Assembly (NCBI GenBank): GCA_037134895.1
Contig: JBAXLI010000002.1
Span: forward strand, 1-64,000
DNA from: CAIRDP01 sp037134895
GTDB taxonomy: Bacteria > Bacteroidota > Bacteroidia > Bacteroidales > FEN-979
Reading direction: 5' to 3'
Length of the DNA stretch: 64,000 nt
Positions 43,921-52,702 of this stretch are shown in pieces (positions within the stretch are counted from its first letter, which is position 1; the number at the start of each line of letters is the position of its first letter). The notes beneath the pieces are model-generated. The model searched no databases. It was not told the origin of the DNA and saw nothing but the letters and a program-made list of their open reading frames with translations. The translations under genes and the position numbers were made by a program.

Positions 43921-45435
43921 AAAAATATCACTTCGCTTTTTTGGTCTCCGGTCTTCAACCCATTTGAAATTCTTGAGAATCAGGTCATAAGGACTTACAT
44001 CTTTTTCCGGAAAGATGGTGCCGGTGGTGGCTCCGAGGTATGAAATGCTTTTGAGCTGGTTGTTTTCAACAAAGATTAGCATATCGCTGGAGTATGCCTT
44101 CTGTATGCCAATGAGTGTCCTGTCTTCCTCCCTCCCCCAGTAAACGGTTTCAGCATTCCCAAGGACTTTTATTTTGAACAGTTCGTTTTTCTTGAAATAT
44201 CCGGCCATGTTCCGGCCTTTGATCTGGTTGTATTTTCCGGTATCATCCTGGGAAATGAGGAAAGCCGAATTATACAAAGCCATGGTATCGATCACGCCGT
44301 TTTTCACGACGAGTCGTATCGAATCGGCCGTGAGCTGGTTCTTTGCTGACCAGATCACGGGGTTATGGTACATCACCATTGAAGAATCGCGGCTGTGCCA
44401 TACTAGAGAATCGCACATTCCCTGCATGTCGGGCCTGAAAAATTTGACTTTGTAATACGCGTATACACTGCGGATGTTCTGGAGGGTGTCGAAAAAAGCT
44501 TTCACCGAATCGCCGTGAATATGCAGGGAAGTCTTTTTGTCGATCATGATGCCTACCGCGCTGTCGGTCATGAAAGCAAAACCTTGTTTGCGGTGCATCT
44601 CTCCATAATTCCCGGTAAGCATCATTTTCTGAAGGGAATCATACAGGACAGCATGGCGGAAGACCTGGCCATAACCTGGCTTACGTTCGTAATATAAGCT
44701 GTCGCCTGTCAGGTACTGGACATCGTGGAAGATCTTTGCCCTTTCCTTGAAGCTTGCGATATCCTTATGCGTGTTGTACCAGCCATTTTCGGTATATATC
44801 GAATCCTGTTTGTCTTTGCTGACAATATGTGAAGGCCCGAGAAAATAGGCGACGGAGCTCACTGTATTGTACATCAGAGTATCCGATTTCATAGTGTAAT
44901 CGGGGTTGAGCAACAATACCTTGTCTTTGAAAAAGAATTCCTTTTTATCAGTATAATAGTACCCGTGTTTGCTGATAAGTATGTTCTTTTCATTGACGAT
45001 CTTCCCCCAGTAATCATACCTTGCAATCTGGGTTTTTCGGTCATAAATAAGTGTATCGGTGGTCAGGATGGTCTGGTTGTCGATGAGTTTTACATTACTC
45101 CACACCCTTGCTTCCTTTGTGTTCCCGTTATATGTTAATGAGTCCCCGAAAAGGTTCAGCGTATCACTGATGCGAACATGCACAGTACCATAAGCGTAAA
45201 CTGTGTTTGCAGCTTCATTCAGGTAAGCACTGTCACAATACATAAGGGCACTGTCGTGACGCAGGATTACGTTCCCGATGATGCGCTGGGCATCAGGTCT
45301 GACCGCTTTGTTGAAGTCCCAGCGGTCTCCTTTCTCGAGCAGGATCTTGGTTGTATCCTGGGCCACAGTGGTAACCGTAATCCCAAGAAACAGGATAAGC
45401 AGAAGTCGAAAGAGGATGTTTAAAACCCGGGTCAT
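43912..45435 (-). CDS. OstA-like (LptA/OstA) periplasmic protein
   Basis: 507 residues from ATG 45435 with a signal peptide (MTRVLNILFRLLLILFLGITVTTVAQ). The mature protein is a long repeat of OstA-type beta-strands with DSALMYCDSAYL, GDSLTYNG, TDTLIYDRKT and SDTLMYNTVSS. Such proteins bridge or scaffold lipopolysaccharide between the LptF/G complex and LptD in the periplasm. At ~507 residues it is longer than classical LptA (~180), in line with several OstA repeats. Its last codons lie in heptamer block H. Confidence 0.85.
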   Translation of the reverse strand: MTRVLNILFRLLLILFLGITVTTVAQDTTKILLEKGDRWDFNKAVRPDAQRIIGNVILRHDSALMYCDSAYLNEAANTVYAYGTVHVRISDTLNLFGDSLTYNGNTKEARVWSNVKLIDNQTILTTDTLIYDRKTQIARYDYWGKIVNEKNILISKHGYYYTDKKEFFFKDKVLLLNPDYTMKSDTLMYNTVSSVAYFLGPSHIVSKDKQDSIYTENGWYNTHKDIASFKERAKIFHDVQYLTGDSLYYERKPGYGQVFRHAVLYDSLQKMMLTGNYGEMHRKQGFAFMTDSAVGIMIDKKTSLHIHGDSVKAFFDTLQNIRSVYAYYKVKFFRPDMQGMCDSLVWHSRDSSMVMYHNPVIWSAKNQLTADSIRLVVKNGVIDTMALYNSAFLISQDDTGKYNQIKGRNMAGYFKKNELFKIKVLGNAETVYWGREEDRTLIGIQKAYSSDMLIFVENNQLKSISYLGATTGTIFPEKDVSPYDLILKNFKWVEDRRPKKRSDIFIW

Positions 45436-45450
45436 CGGTCTGACTTTCTG

Positions 45451-45458
45451 CAAAGATA
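45451..45458 (-). promoter_or_regulatory. OstA-like gene -7 box TATCTTTG
   Basis: Perfect TAnnTTTG on the minus strand, 15 bp upstream of ATG 45435. It overlaps the upstream gene's 3' side by 10 bp at most. Confidence 0.5.
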
Positions 45459-45460
45459 TT

Positions 45461-45748
45461 TCATTTCGGCTGAAGATAGCTATTCAGGTCCTCTACATAT
45501 TTCTCAAAAGCTTCAACACCTGCGGGTGTTATCCTGCAGGTTGTCCTGGGCATTTTCCCCCTGAATGATTTCTCCACGCTGATGTATCCTGCCTCACGCA
45601 ACTTTTCAATCTGTACACTCAGGTTTCCCGCCGTGGAATTTGTCTTCTCCCTGATAAATACAAAATCGGCCTCCTCTGTACCGATAAGGATGGAAATGAC
45701 CCCCAGGCGGAGCTGAGAATGGAGCAGGGGGTCAAGATCCTTAAACAT
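45461..45748 (-). CDS. Winged-helix transcriptional regulator (HTH_34)
   Basis: 95 residues. The winged-helix fold is clear: LLHSQLRLGVISILI, then recognition helix TAGNLSVQIEKLREAGYISVEKSF and wing GKMPRTTCRITPAG. It matches the HTH_34 family common in Bacteroidota and archaea. Its start overlaps the 3' end of a six-helix membrane protein gene by 8 bp, so they are translated together. Such pairs often regulate their own operon. Confidence 0.88.
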   Translation of the reverse strand: MFKDLDPLLHSQLRLGVISILIGTEEADFVFIREKTNSTAGNLSVQIEKLREAGYISVEKSFRGKMPRTTCRITPAGVEAFEKYVEDLNSYLQPK

Positions 45749-46406
45749 CTTTACTCTCCTTCCTGTTCAGCATGTGACCCGGGATCACAAATCCGGCGAC
45801 AGCCGAAATACATAATACTAACTGCTGAAAATATCCGACTCCTGTTTTATGTATGCTGAATAGCAGGAAAAACGACCCGATAAAGCAGACAATCCCTCCA
45901 ATCACAAGAGGTTTGAACCCATATGCTTTTCCTGAAACAAAGAGTGCAAAGCCATACAGGCAAAGCATGACAGGTGTCAGAAGGAGCCATTGAAACCAGT
46001 AGACGAAATTATCCGTTTTCAAATCACTGGCAAAATATGAAAGAATAACTGTATCAAGAAGCATTCCAAATACTACAACCAGGATCGAAATTGTAAAACC
46101 AATCCAAACCCAATTCATGAGTTTCTCAATATAAGTCATTACCAGCCTTTCATTTTCCCGTTTTTTAATCAGCCAGACATGAATGGGCATGCCCAGAATC
46201 ATAAGGAACCAAAGAAAATATGCCTTATGCGCAGTTTGTTTAGGCAGATTTATTGACAGGACAAAAGTCGCAAAACTGACCCCCGCTATGAGGTAACCCC
46301 ATAAAAGGAAAATTTTCCCCGTGCCTTTCTGAAGGTTGTTTTTTGCAGTACTGATCATTTGCCCGATCAGTTGAAGGCTTTCTTTTTCGTTTAATAAATT
46401 TTCCAT
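45741..46406 (-). CDS. Six-helix membrane protein paired with HTH_34 regulator
   Basis: 221 residues with six predicted membrane helices (for example LWGYLIAGVSFATFVLSI, YFLWFLMILGMPIHVWLI, WIGFTISILVVVFGMLL). No catalytic motif was seen. This type of protein is often found next to HTH_34 regulators in Bacteroidota, which suggests it senses or responds to a membrane signal. Function unknown. Confidence 0.7.
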   Translation of the reverse strand: MENLLNEKESLQLIGQMISTAKNNLQKGTGKIFLLWGYLIAGVSFATFVLSINLPKQTAHKAYFLWFLMILGMPIHVWLIKKRENERLVMTYIEKLMNWVWIGFTISILVVVFGMLLDTVILSYFASDLKTDNFVYWFQWLLLTPVMLCLYGFALFVSGKAYGFKPLVIGGIVCFIGSFFLLFSIHKTGVGYFQQLVLCISAVAGFVIPGHMLNRKESKDV

Positions 46407-46435
46407 AACTGATGATTTTAAAATTATTTACGTTG

Positions 46436-46467
46436 CAAATATAAAGTAGTTTATAAAATAAACCAAA
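46436..46467 (-). promoter_or_regulatory. Strong promoter of the membrane protein/HTH_34 operon
   Basis: On the minus strand TTTG (46467-46464), 20-bp spacer, TATATTTG (46443-46436). This is the best full match to the Bacteroidota -33/-7 consensus in the window. The ATG is 30 bp downstream. Confidence 0.65.
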
Positions 46468-46588
46468 TATTTTAACATTTATTATTCAGTCCTGAGTTTT
46501 AAGTTATGCACAATAATTAACAGGCAGGCTCCCGTTACCGCAGAAATCCCTAATTTTACCGCTTCTTTGGAATCTATCCCTACTTAAA

Positions 46589-48550
46589 ATGAAACAGCAG
46601 TTTGATCCTAAGCGCAACTATGAAGAAACCCGTAACTCCATCGGGTATATCGGGCGCAAACAAGCCACCCAGGCCGATTATGACCGTATCGGGTTCATGT
46701 CGGGACTGGAAGTCCATCAGCAACTTAATACCAGGCAGAAACTTTTTTGCCGTTGTCCGGCAGGAGTATTTCAGAAACCCGATGAATTTGATGCTGAACT
46801 CATCCGCCATATGAGGCCTACGCTTAGTGAACTTGGCGAATATGACGGCACGGCACTTATGGAATTCAAGACAAGGAAAGAAATCGTTTACCGTATTTCC
46901 AATAAAACTGCCTGCACCTATGATGTTGACGATACTCCTCCATTTGCCCTGAACAGGGAAGCTCTTGACATTGCCATTCAGATATCTGTACTTTCAAAAC
47001 TGAAGATAGTTGGGGAGGTGCATATAACCCGCAAGCAATACCTCGATGGAAGTATTCCCACAGGTTTCCAGCGCACTGCCATCATTGGTGTGGAAGGAGA
47101 GATCCAGATGAAGAATAAAAAGGTAAGGCTTATCCAGCTGAGCCTTGAGGAAGATTCCTGCAGGGAAGTTTCCGATATCGGCCATGTAAGGATTTACCGC
47201 ACGGATCGTCTCGGCATGCCCCTGATAGAAACGGTTACTTATCCTGATTTTACGAATCCTGACGAAGTCAGGGAAGGGGCCGATTACATCCGTTTCCTCA
47301 ACAGGAGCACTGGTAAAGTAAGGCAGGGTATCGGCTCGACCAGGGCCGACGTGAATGTAAGCTGCAAAGGAGGAACAAGGGTTGAGATTAAGGGTGTGGC
47401 GCACAATTCATGGATGCCTGAGCTAACGCATAATGAGGCCTTCCGCCAGTGGGCACTGCTTCATATAAAGGAAATGCTGCTGAAAACGATTGAACCGGCA
47501 GCATGGACGCTTTCCTCAAAAGAGGTGAGCCTTAGGGAAATTAAAATCGAGCTTCCGCCGGAACATAAAGCAAATAAAACCACCAGGATTTGCATTGTCA
47601 ATCTTCCAAAGTTCAAAGGGGTTTTATCGCATTTTACCCAGCCAGGCAAAATGTTTGCCGACGAGATCACCGAACGGCTGAAAGTAATTTCCTGCATTGA
47701 GCTGCCGAACATGATTCATTCGGAAATGCTTGAGGACATGGCACGCGACAAGGTATGGATAAAAGTAAGGACAATGCTGGGAAGCGGGGAAGATGATGCC
47801 CAGATCATTTTCTGGGGCCCGGAGGCCGATATTAAAACCGCGCTTGATACTATTAATGAACGCTGCCGGATGGCATTTGCCGGGGTCCCCAACGAGACCC
47901 GCAAATCGTTTGAGGATGGTACCACCATCTTTGAAAGGGTGCTGCCCGGGGCCGACCGTATGTACCCCGACACGGATTCCGCTCCTATTCCCCTTGATGA
48001 TGAAGTGATTGATAATCACAGAAAGCATGTACCTCCTGATATTTGTGATCGTTACAGCCAGTTGAGGAACTGGAGTGTGCCCGAAGACACTTTCACATTC
48101 ATCCTGAAGAACAACCTCGTACCCCTTATTGAAAAATGTTCTTCGGATCTGGGCGTTGAACCAAAATTCACTGCCAGCCTGCTGGGACATAACCTGAAGC
48201 ACCTGCAGGGCGAGTTCAATGAACTTCCCCTGTTCAGAAACGACATGGTATTTGAACTTCTGAGGTATTTACGAAAGCGCGGACTTGACCTGGCCATTGC
48301 CGGAAGAATGCTCAGAGTCCTTTACGAGCATCCCAAGATGGATTTCGATTCCATCCTGGTTACCCTGGGGTTTAAAGAAGTACCGAAGGAAGATATCCTG
48401 GGCAAGCTGCCGTTCCTTATCAAGAAATTCAGGGAAACAAGAATATCACCCGACAATGCCGCCGGCCACCGCTGGATTATGGGCAACCTCCACAAACTTG
48501 CCCTCGGCAATATCTCCCTCAAAGTGCTGAACGATCACATTAGCATCTGA
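46589..48550 (+). CDS. gatE: Glu-tRNA(Gln) amidotransferase subunit E
   Basis: 653 residues. It matches GatE, the tRNA-binding kinase-transamidase subunit of the GatDE enzyme: IGFMSGLEVHQQLNTRQKLFC, KTACTYDVDDTPP, REVSDIGHVRIYRTDRLGMPLIE, and RQGIGSTRADVNVS. The C-terminal helical tail (AGRMLRVLYEHP) is like GatB/YqeY. It converts misacylated Glu-tRNA(Gln) to Gln-tRNA(Gln) with gatD, which follows after block I. GatDE was described from archaea; most bacteria use GatCAB. Confidence 0.93.
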   Translation: MKQQFDPKRNYEETRNSIGYIGRKQATQADYDRIGFMSGLEVHQQLNTRQKLFCRCPAGVFQKPDEFDAELIRHMRPTLSELGEYDGTALMEFKTRKEIVYRISNKTACTYDVDDTPPFALNREALDIAIQISVLSKLKIVGEVHITRKQYLDGSIPTGFQRTAIIGVEGEIQMKNKKVRLIQLSLEEDSCREVSDIGHVRIYRTDRLGMPLIETVTYPDFTNPDEVREGADYIRFLNRSTGKVRQGIGSTRADVNVSCKGGTRVEIKGVAHNSWMPELTHNEAFRQWALLHIKEMLLKTIEPAAWTLSSKEVSLREIKIELPPEHKANKTTRICIVNLPKFKGVLSHFTQPGKMFADEITERLKVISCIELPNMIHSEMLEDMARDKVWIKVRTMLGSGEDDAQIIFWGPEADIKTALDTINERCRMAFAGVPNETRKSFEDGTTIFERVLPGADRMYPDTDSAPIPLDDEVIDNHRKHVPPDICDRYSQLRNWSVPEDTFTFILKNNLVPLIEKCSSDLGVEPKFTASLLGHNLKHLQGEFNELPLFRNDMVFELLRYLRKRGLDLAIAGRMLRVLYEHPKMDFDSILVTLGFKEVPKEDILGKLPFLIKKFRETRISPDNAAGHRWIMGNLHKLALGNISLKVLNDHISI

Positions 48551-48612
48551 AACCCCAATCCCTAATCCCTAACCCCTAACCCCTAATCCCTAATCCCCAA
48601 TCCCTAATCCCC
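48551..48612 (+). repeat. Heptamer repeat block I: eight CCCTAAY units between gatE and gatD
   Basis: Eight unbroken 7-bp units from 48553 to 48608 (CCCCAAT, CCCTAAT, CCCTAAC, CCCTAAC, CCCTAAT, CCCTAAT, CCCCAAT, CCCTAAT). It fills the whole gap from the gatE stop to 4 bp before the gatD ATG, so it forms the gatD leader if the genes share an mRNA. Confidence 0.92.
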
Positions 48613-49998
48613 ATGTCTGAAGATATTTTCCAGGGTTATAAAGGCCGCGCACTCGAAGTCATGCAGAAATTCAATGCCCGCGTTTGGGCAAAAGTAAAAG
48701 TCGATACAACCCGGGGAGTGTTTGAAGGAACCATTCTTCCAAGGGCTGAGAATACTGATGATAAGCACTTGGTAATGAAGTTCTTCACAGGATATAATAT
48801 CGGTGTTGACATTGACACTATCACCGACATCGTTGAACTTGGCTATAAAAAGGCTGTTTATAAGATCCCCGAAAAGGAGTTCCCTTATTCCAAGGGACTA
48901 CCCAGCGTTAAATTGCTAGGAACCGGCGGAACCATTGCTTCAAGGCTCGATTATCGCACAGGCGCTGTGATTCCGGCTTTTTCTCCCGGCGAATTATACG
49001 GAGCCGTACCAGAGCTGGCCGACATCTGCAACCTAACAACCGAGAAAATTTTTGCGGTATTCAGCGAAAACATGGGGCCTGAGCAATACAGGAAGCTTGC
49101 CATCGCCATCGGTGAAGAAATCGAAAAAGGCACCCAGGGTATTATCATCGGGCATGGGACCGACACTATGCATTATACTTCAGCAGCCCTGACTTATATG
49201 GTGCAGAATTCACCGATACCTATTGTCCTTGTGGGCTCACAGCGGTCATCTGACCGTCCGAGCTCCGATGCGGCCCTGAACCTGATGCATGCTGCTACCG
49301 CTGCCGGCCATGGCGATATTGCCGAGGTTATGGTTTGCATGTTCGGACCGACGTCAGATGAGTACGGGTTTTTACACAGAGGTACCCGGGTTCGCAAGAT
49401 GCACTCATCCTATCGCTCCACCTTTCGGACAATTGGCGACACACCCATCGCCACCGTTAGCCGTAAAGGTGTTGTACCGATCAAGGAAGAATACAACCAC
49501 CGCCGCAACGACCGCAATGTGAAGATCACCCCTGTCTTTGAAGAAAAAGTGGCGATGATTTATTATTATACGAATATGCAACCCGATATGATCGATTCAC
49601 TGGTTGATAACGGGTATAAGGGGATTATCATCATAGGCACCGGCCTGGGGCATGTCAACAAACCGCTTTACCCCGCTATTGAAAGGGCCCGCGATAAGGG
49701 AGTCGCAGTTTATATGACTGTTCAAACCCTCTGGGGATATGTTCACATGTTCGTATACGATACCGGCCGCGACCTGATGGCAAAAGGGGTTATTCCATTG
49801 GAGAATATGCTGCCTGAAGTTGCTTACATCAAGCTGGGCTGGGCTCTCGGACAAACATCCGACCTTGAAGAGGTGAAGAAGATCATGACCACCCCGATTA
49901 ACAGCGATATTACTCCCCGTGAGCCTTATAACGGATATCTTATTTACCAGGGCGGGGTTCCGGAAGTGGAAGCGTTTATAAAGAAATTCCATAAATAA
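48613..49998 (+). CDS. gatD: Glu-tRNA(Gln) amidotransferase subunit D (asparaginase-like)
   Basis: 461 residues. An N-terminal beta-barrel (~1-85: GRALEVMQKFNARVWAKVKV) precedes an L-asparaginase-type domain with catalytic LGTGGTIAS (~102-110), GHGTDTMHYTSAAL (~180-193) and Lys in KMHSSYRSTF (~262). These are the hallmarks of GatD, which supplies ammonia from glutamine or asparagine to GatE. The N-terminal barrel sets it apart from ordinary asparaginases. Confidence 0.93.
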   Translation: MSEDIFQGYKGRALEVMQKFNARVWAKVKVDTTRGVFEGTILPRAENTDDKHLVMKFFTGYNIGVDIDTITDIVELGYKKAVYKIPEKEFPYSKGLPSVKLLGTGGTIASRLDYRTGAVIPAFSPGELYGAVPELADICNLTTEKIFAVFSENMGPEQYRKLAIAIGEEIEKGTQGIIIGHGTDTMHYTSAALTYMVQNSPIPIVLVGSQRSSDRPSSDAALNLMHAATAAGHGDIAEVMVCMFGPTSDEYGFLHRGTRVRKMHSSYRSTFRTIGDTPIATVSRKGVVPIKEEYNHRRNDRNVKITPVFEEKVAMIYYYTNMQPDMIDSLVDNGYKGIIIIGTGLGHVNKPLYPAIERARDKGVAVYMTVQTLWGYVHMFVYDTGRDLMAKGVIPLENMLPEVAYIKLGWALGQTSDLEEVKKIMTTPINSDITPREPYNGYLIYQGGVPEVEAFIKKFHK

Positions 49999-50082
49999 GT
50001 TACGATTGACGAGTTACGAATGACGAATATAATGTCATATACGTTATTCGTAACTCGTCATTCGTAACTCGTCATTTCACTA
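49999..50082. repeat. Heptamer repeat block J with 20-bp perfect inverted repeat
   Basis: TTACGAT, TGACGAG and TTACGAA-type units. Arms 50007-50026 and 50055-50074 are perfect 20-bp inverted repeats with a 28-bp loop. It lies between convergent gatD and ClC genes. Confidence 0.9.
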
Positions 50083-51855
50083 CTATTCTTCCGAGAACTG
50101 CTTCAGAAGCTTTCTGTATTCTGAGAAAACATTGGCACGGCTCATGAAGCCGATATACTTGCCATCTTTCAACACTGGAATATTGAACCGGTCATTTCTC
50201 TGGAACAGGGCCATGATCTTTTCCATATCGTCATCCGGAGTAATAAAAAATTCAGGCAGGAACATCAGTTCCCTTACAAATTTTTTATCGTAAAGTTCCC
50301 TTACAAACATAATCCCGCGGATATGGTCCAGTGTTACAACACCGTAGAAAGTATTTTCAGAATCCACAACCGGGAAAATATTCCTTGAAGATTCTGAAAC
50401 AACCTTTACAAGGTCGCCAAGACATTGATCAGGCCCTACTGTCAGGAAATTCTTTTCAACCAGGCTGGCAGGCTTCATAAAAGTGAGTATGGCATTGTCT
50501 TTATGATGCGTGATGAGTTCCTTTCGTGTGGCCAGCTGTTTCGCATAGATCGAATGGGGCTCGAAATAATACACGGTAAGATATGAAACCGTTGAAGAAA
50601 TGATTAAAGGGGTAAGTAAACTATAGCCCCCTGTAATTTCGGCAATTAGGAATATTGCGGTCAGTGGGGCATGCATCACACCGGTCATAATCCCAGCCAT
50701 GCCTACAAGCGCGAAGTTGCTTTCGGGCAGATGTAAACCCAGACTAAGGTTGATCCCCCTCGATAAAAAAAGTCCGCTGATCACCCCAACAAAAAGGGCA
50801 GGTGCAAAAGTCCCTCCAATGCCTCCGGCACCCTGGGTAAACGACATGGCAACAACTTTCGAAATTATTAGACCAAAGATGATACAGAGGAAGAGATAAG
50901 GACTGGTTTTCATCCAGCCCCAGAATTCGGGGTTTCCTATCATCTCTGCTTTTCCGTTCAGAACTTCCTTCAAAATGGTATATCCTTCACCGAAAAGGGA
51001 GGGATAAATAAAGATCAACAATGCAAGTACAACACCTGCGATGGGCAGCCTTGCCCCGTTTGGAATCCTGCCCAACAGTCTTTCAATCCAGGCACTGCCC
51101 CGGATAAAATACACTGAAACCAAACCTGTGAATATACCCAACAGTATATAATATCCCGTTTCATGGAAATGAAATTGATTCAGCAGCACAAAAGAGAAAG
51201 CAACATCCTTACCCATCAGCAATGTTGAAACCAATGATCCTGTGACTGCGGAAATCATCAGGGGAATGAGATTGGTCATGGTGAGGTCCATAAGCAAAAC
51301 CTCAATCACAAAAATAACACCTGCAATGGGAGCCGTGAATAGACTCGATAATGCCCCGGCAGCTCCGCAGCCAAGCAGGAGGGTAGTGTTTTTATAATCC
51401 TGCCTGAACAGTTTGGCAAGATTTGAGCCGATGGCAGAGCCAGTAAGCACGCCGGGAGCCTCAGGCCCCACTGATCCTCCAAAACCCAGCGTAAGTGTGC
51501 AGGCAACAAGGGAGCTCCAGGTGTTCCGGGGTTTGAGCTGGCTCTGATTTTTGGATATTCCGTACAACACCTTACTGATCCCGTGGCCAATATTATCTTT
51601 TACAAAATACTTCACAAATAACCAGGTCAACACCAGTCCGAAAAATGGATAAAGCAGGTAAAGGAAGTTTATAGCCCTGAAGGTAAAACCATTGGTAAGG
51701 AAATAGTTGGTATAGTAAAGCGTGTTTTTTAGTACAACTCCGGCCAGGCCGCTCAGTATCCCGGTCACAAAACTCAGAATCAGTACGAATTGCCTGGGTT
51801 TTAGTGTTTTGTACTGATACAGGTAAATCCTGTCTAAAAGTGAATGTCGTGACAT
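50083..51855 (-). CDS. ClC-family chloride channel/transporter with two CBS domains
   Basis: 590 residues from ATG 51855. About ten membrane helices with GGSVGPEAPGVLTG (external-gate Glu retained), AGGIGGTFAPALFVG and a C-terminal tandem CBS pair (~455-580, with FPVVDSENTFYGVVTLD and IPVLKDGKYIGFMSR). These proteins pass Cl- across the inner membrane, or exchange it for H+; the CBS pair may bind nucleotides. The in-frame ATG at 51900 would add residues upstream of the -7 box. Confidence 0.9.
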   Translation of the reverse strand: MSRHSLLDRIYLYQYKTLKPRQFVLILSFVTGILSGLAGVVLKNTLYYTNYFLTNGFTFRAINFLYLLYPFFGLVLTWLFVKYFVKDNIGHGISKVLYGISKNQSQLKPRNTWSSLVACTLTLGFGGSVGPEAPGVLTGSAIGSNLAKLFRQDYKNTTLLLGCGAAGALSSLFTAPIAGVIFVIEVLLMDLTMTNLIPLMISAVTGSLVSTLLMGKDVAFSFVLLNQFHFHETGYYILLGIFTGLVSVYFIRGSAWIERLLGRIPNGARLPIAGVVLALLIFIYPSLFGEGYTILKEVLNGKAEMIGNPEFWGWMKTSPYLFLCIIFGLIISKVVAMSFTQGAGGIGGTFAPALFVGVISGLFLSRGINLSLGLHLPESNFALVGMAGIMTGVMHAPLTAIFLIAEITGGYSLLTPLIISSTVSYLTVYYFEPHSIYAKQLATRKELITHHKDNAILTFMKPASLVEKNFLTVGPDQCLGDLVKVVSESSRNIFPVVDSENTFYGVVTLDHIRGIMFVRELYDKKFVRELMFLPEFFITPDDDMEKIMALFQRNDRFNIPVLKDGKYIGFMSRANVFSEYRKLLKQFSEE

Positions 51856-51862
51856 AATGGTG

Positions 51863-51870
51863 CAAATGTA
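51863..51870 (-). promoter_or_regulatory. ClC gene -7 box TACATTTG
   Basis: TAnnTTTG on the minus strand, 7 bp from ATG 51855. A TTTG lies 23 bp upstream of the box. Confidence 0.45.
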
Positions 51871-51882
51871 ACAGTATATTCT

Positions 51883-51890
51883 TACTTTTG
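51883..51890 (+). promoter_or_regulatory. xth -7 box TACTTTTG
   Basis: TAnnTTTG 16 bp upstream of ATG 51907. It lies 12 bp from the opposite-facing ClC box, so the two promoters overlap. Confidence 0.5.
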
Positions 51891-51906
51891 AAGCAAACAT
51901 AGAACC

Positions 51907-52674
51907 ATGAAAAGAATCATCTCATATAATTTGAACGGCATACGTTCGGCGGTCAGTAAAGGGCTTGCCGACTGGCTGCAGGCCTCAAATCCCGATATCG
52001 TATGCTTCCAGGAAACCAAGGCTCAGCCAGACCAGATCCCGGTTGAACTTTTCGAAGCGCTGGGCTATAATCATTACTGGTTTTCGGCAGTAAAAAAAGG
52101 ATACAGCGGAGTTGGAATTTTATCCAAAACGAAACCTGACCATGTCGACTTCGGCATGAATATTCAGAAATACGATGACGAAGGGCGCACTATCATGGCC
52201 CATTTCGGTGATACCACGGTGATGAGCGTGTATCATCCTTCAGGAACCACAGGGGAGGAGAGGCAGGGCTTTAAAATGATCTGGCTGGAGGATTTTCTCA
52301 GTTATGTGAATAATCTGCGGACGACCAGGCCGAACCTCATCCTTTGCGGGGATTTCAATATCTGCCACAAGCCCATCGACATCCATGACCCTGTGCGGAA
52401 TGCCACAAGCAGCGGTTTCCTTCCCGAAGAAAGGGAATGGATGAGCCGGTTCTTCGATAGCGGTTATATCGATACCTTCAGGAATTTCAACCATGAACCG
52501 CATAACTATACATGGTGGAGTTTCAGGGCAGGGGCAAGGTCAAGAAACCTGGGATGGCGCATCGATTACCAGGTTGTGACGCCTCCTCTTGAAAAGAAAT
52601 TGATAAGGGCGGCAATATTGCCCGATGCCAGGCATTCTGACCATTGTCCGACTTTGCTGGAGGTTGACTTCTGA
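51907..52674 (+). CDS. xth: Exodeoxyribonuclease III / AP endonuclease
   Basis: 255 residues of the exonuclease III/APE1 fold: SYNLNGIRSA, CFQETKAQ (metal Glu), GDFNICH (Asp/Asn), WRIDYQVV and RHSDHCP (catalytic His). It cuts abasic sites in base excision repair and so complements ung at 19772. No signal peptide. Confidence 0.94.
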   Translation: MKRIISYNLNGIRSAVSKGLADWLQASNPDIVCFQETKAQPDQIPVELFEALGYNHYWFSAVKKGYSGVGILSKTKPDHVDFGMNIQKYDDEGRTIMAHFGDTTVMSVYHPSGTTGEERQGFKMIWLEDFLSYVNNLRTTRPNLILCGDFNICHKPIDIHDPVRNATSSGFLPEEREWMSRFFDSGYIDTFRNFNHEPHNYTWWSFRAGARSRNLGWRIDYQVVTPPLEKKLIRAAILPDARHSDHCPTLLEVDF

Positions 52675-52702
52675 AACTTTCGCGGCGCCTCATCCGCAGT
52701 CA

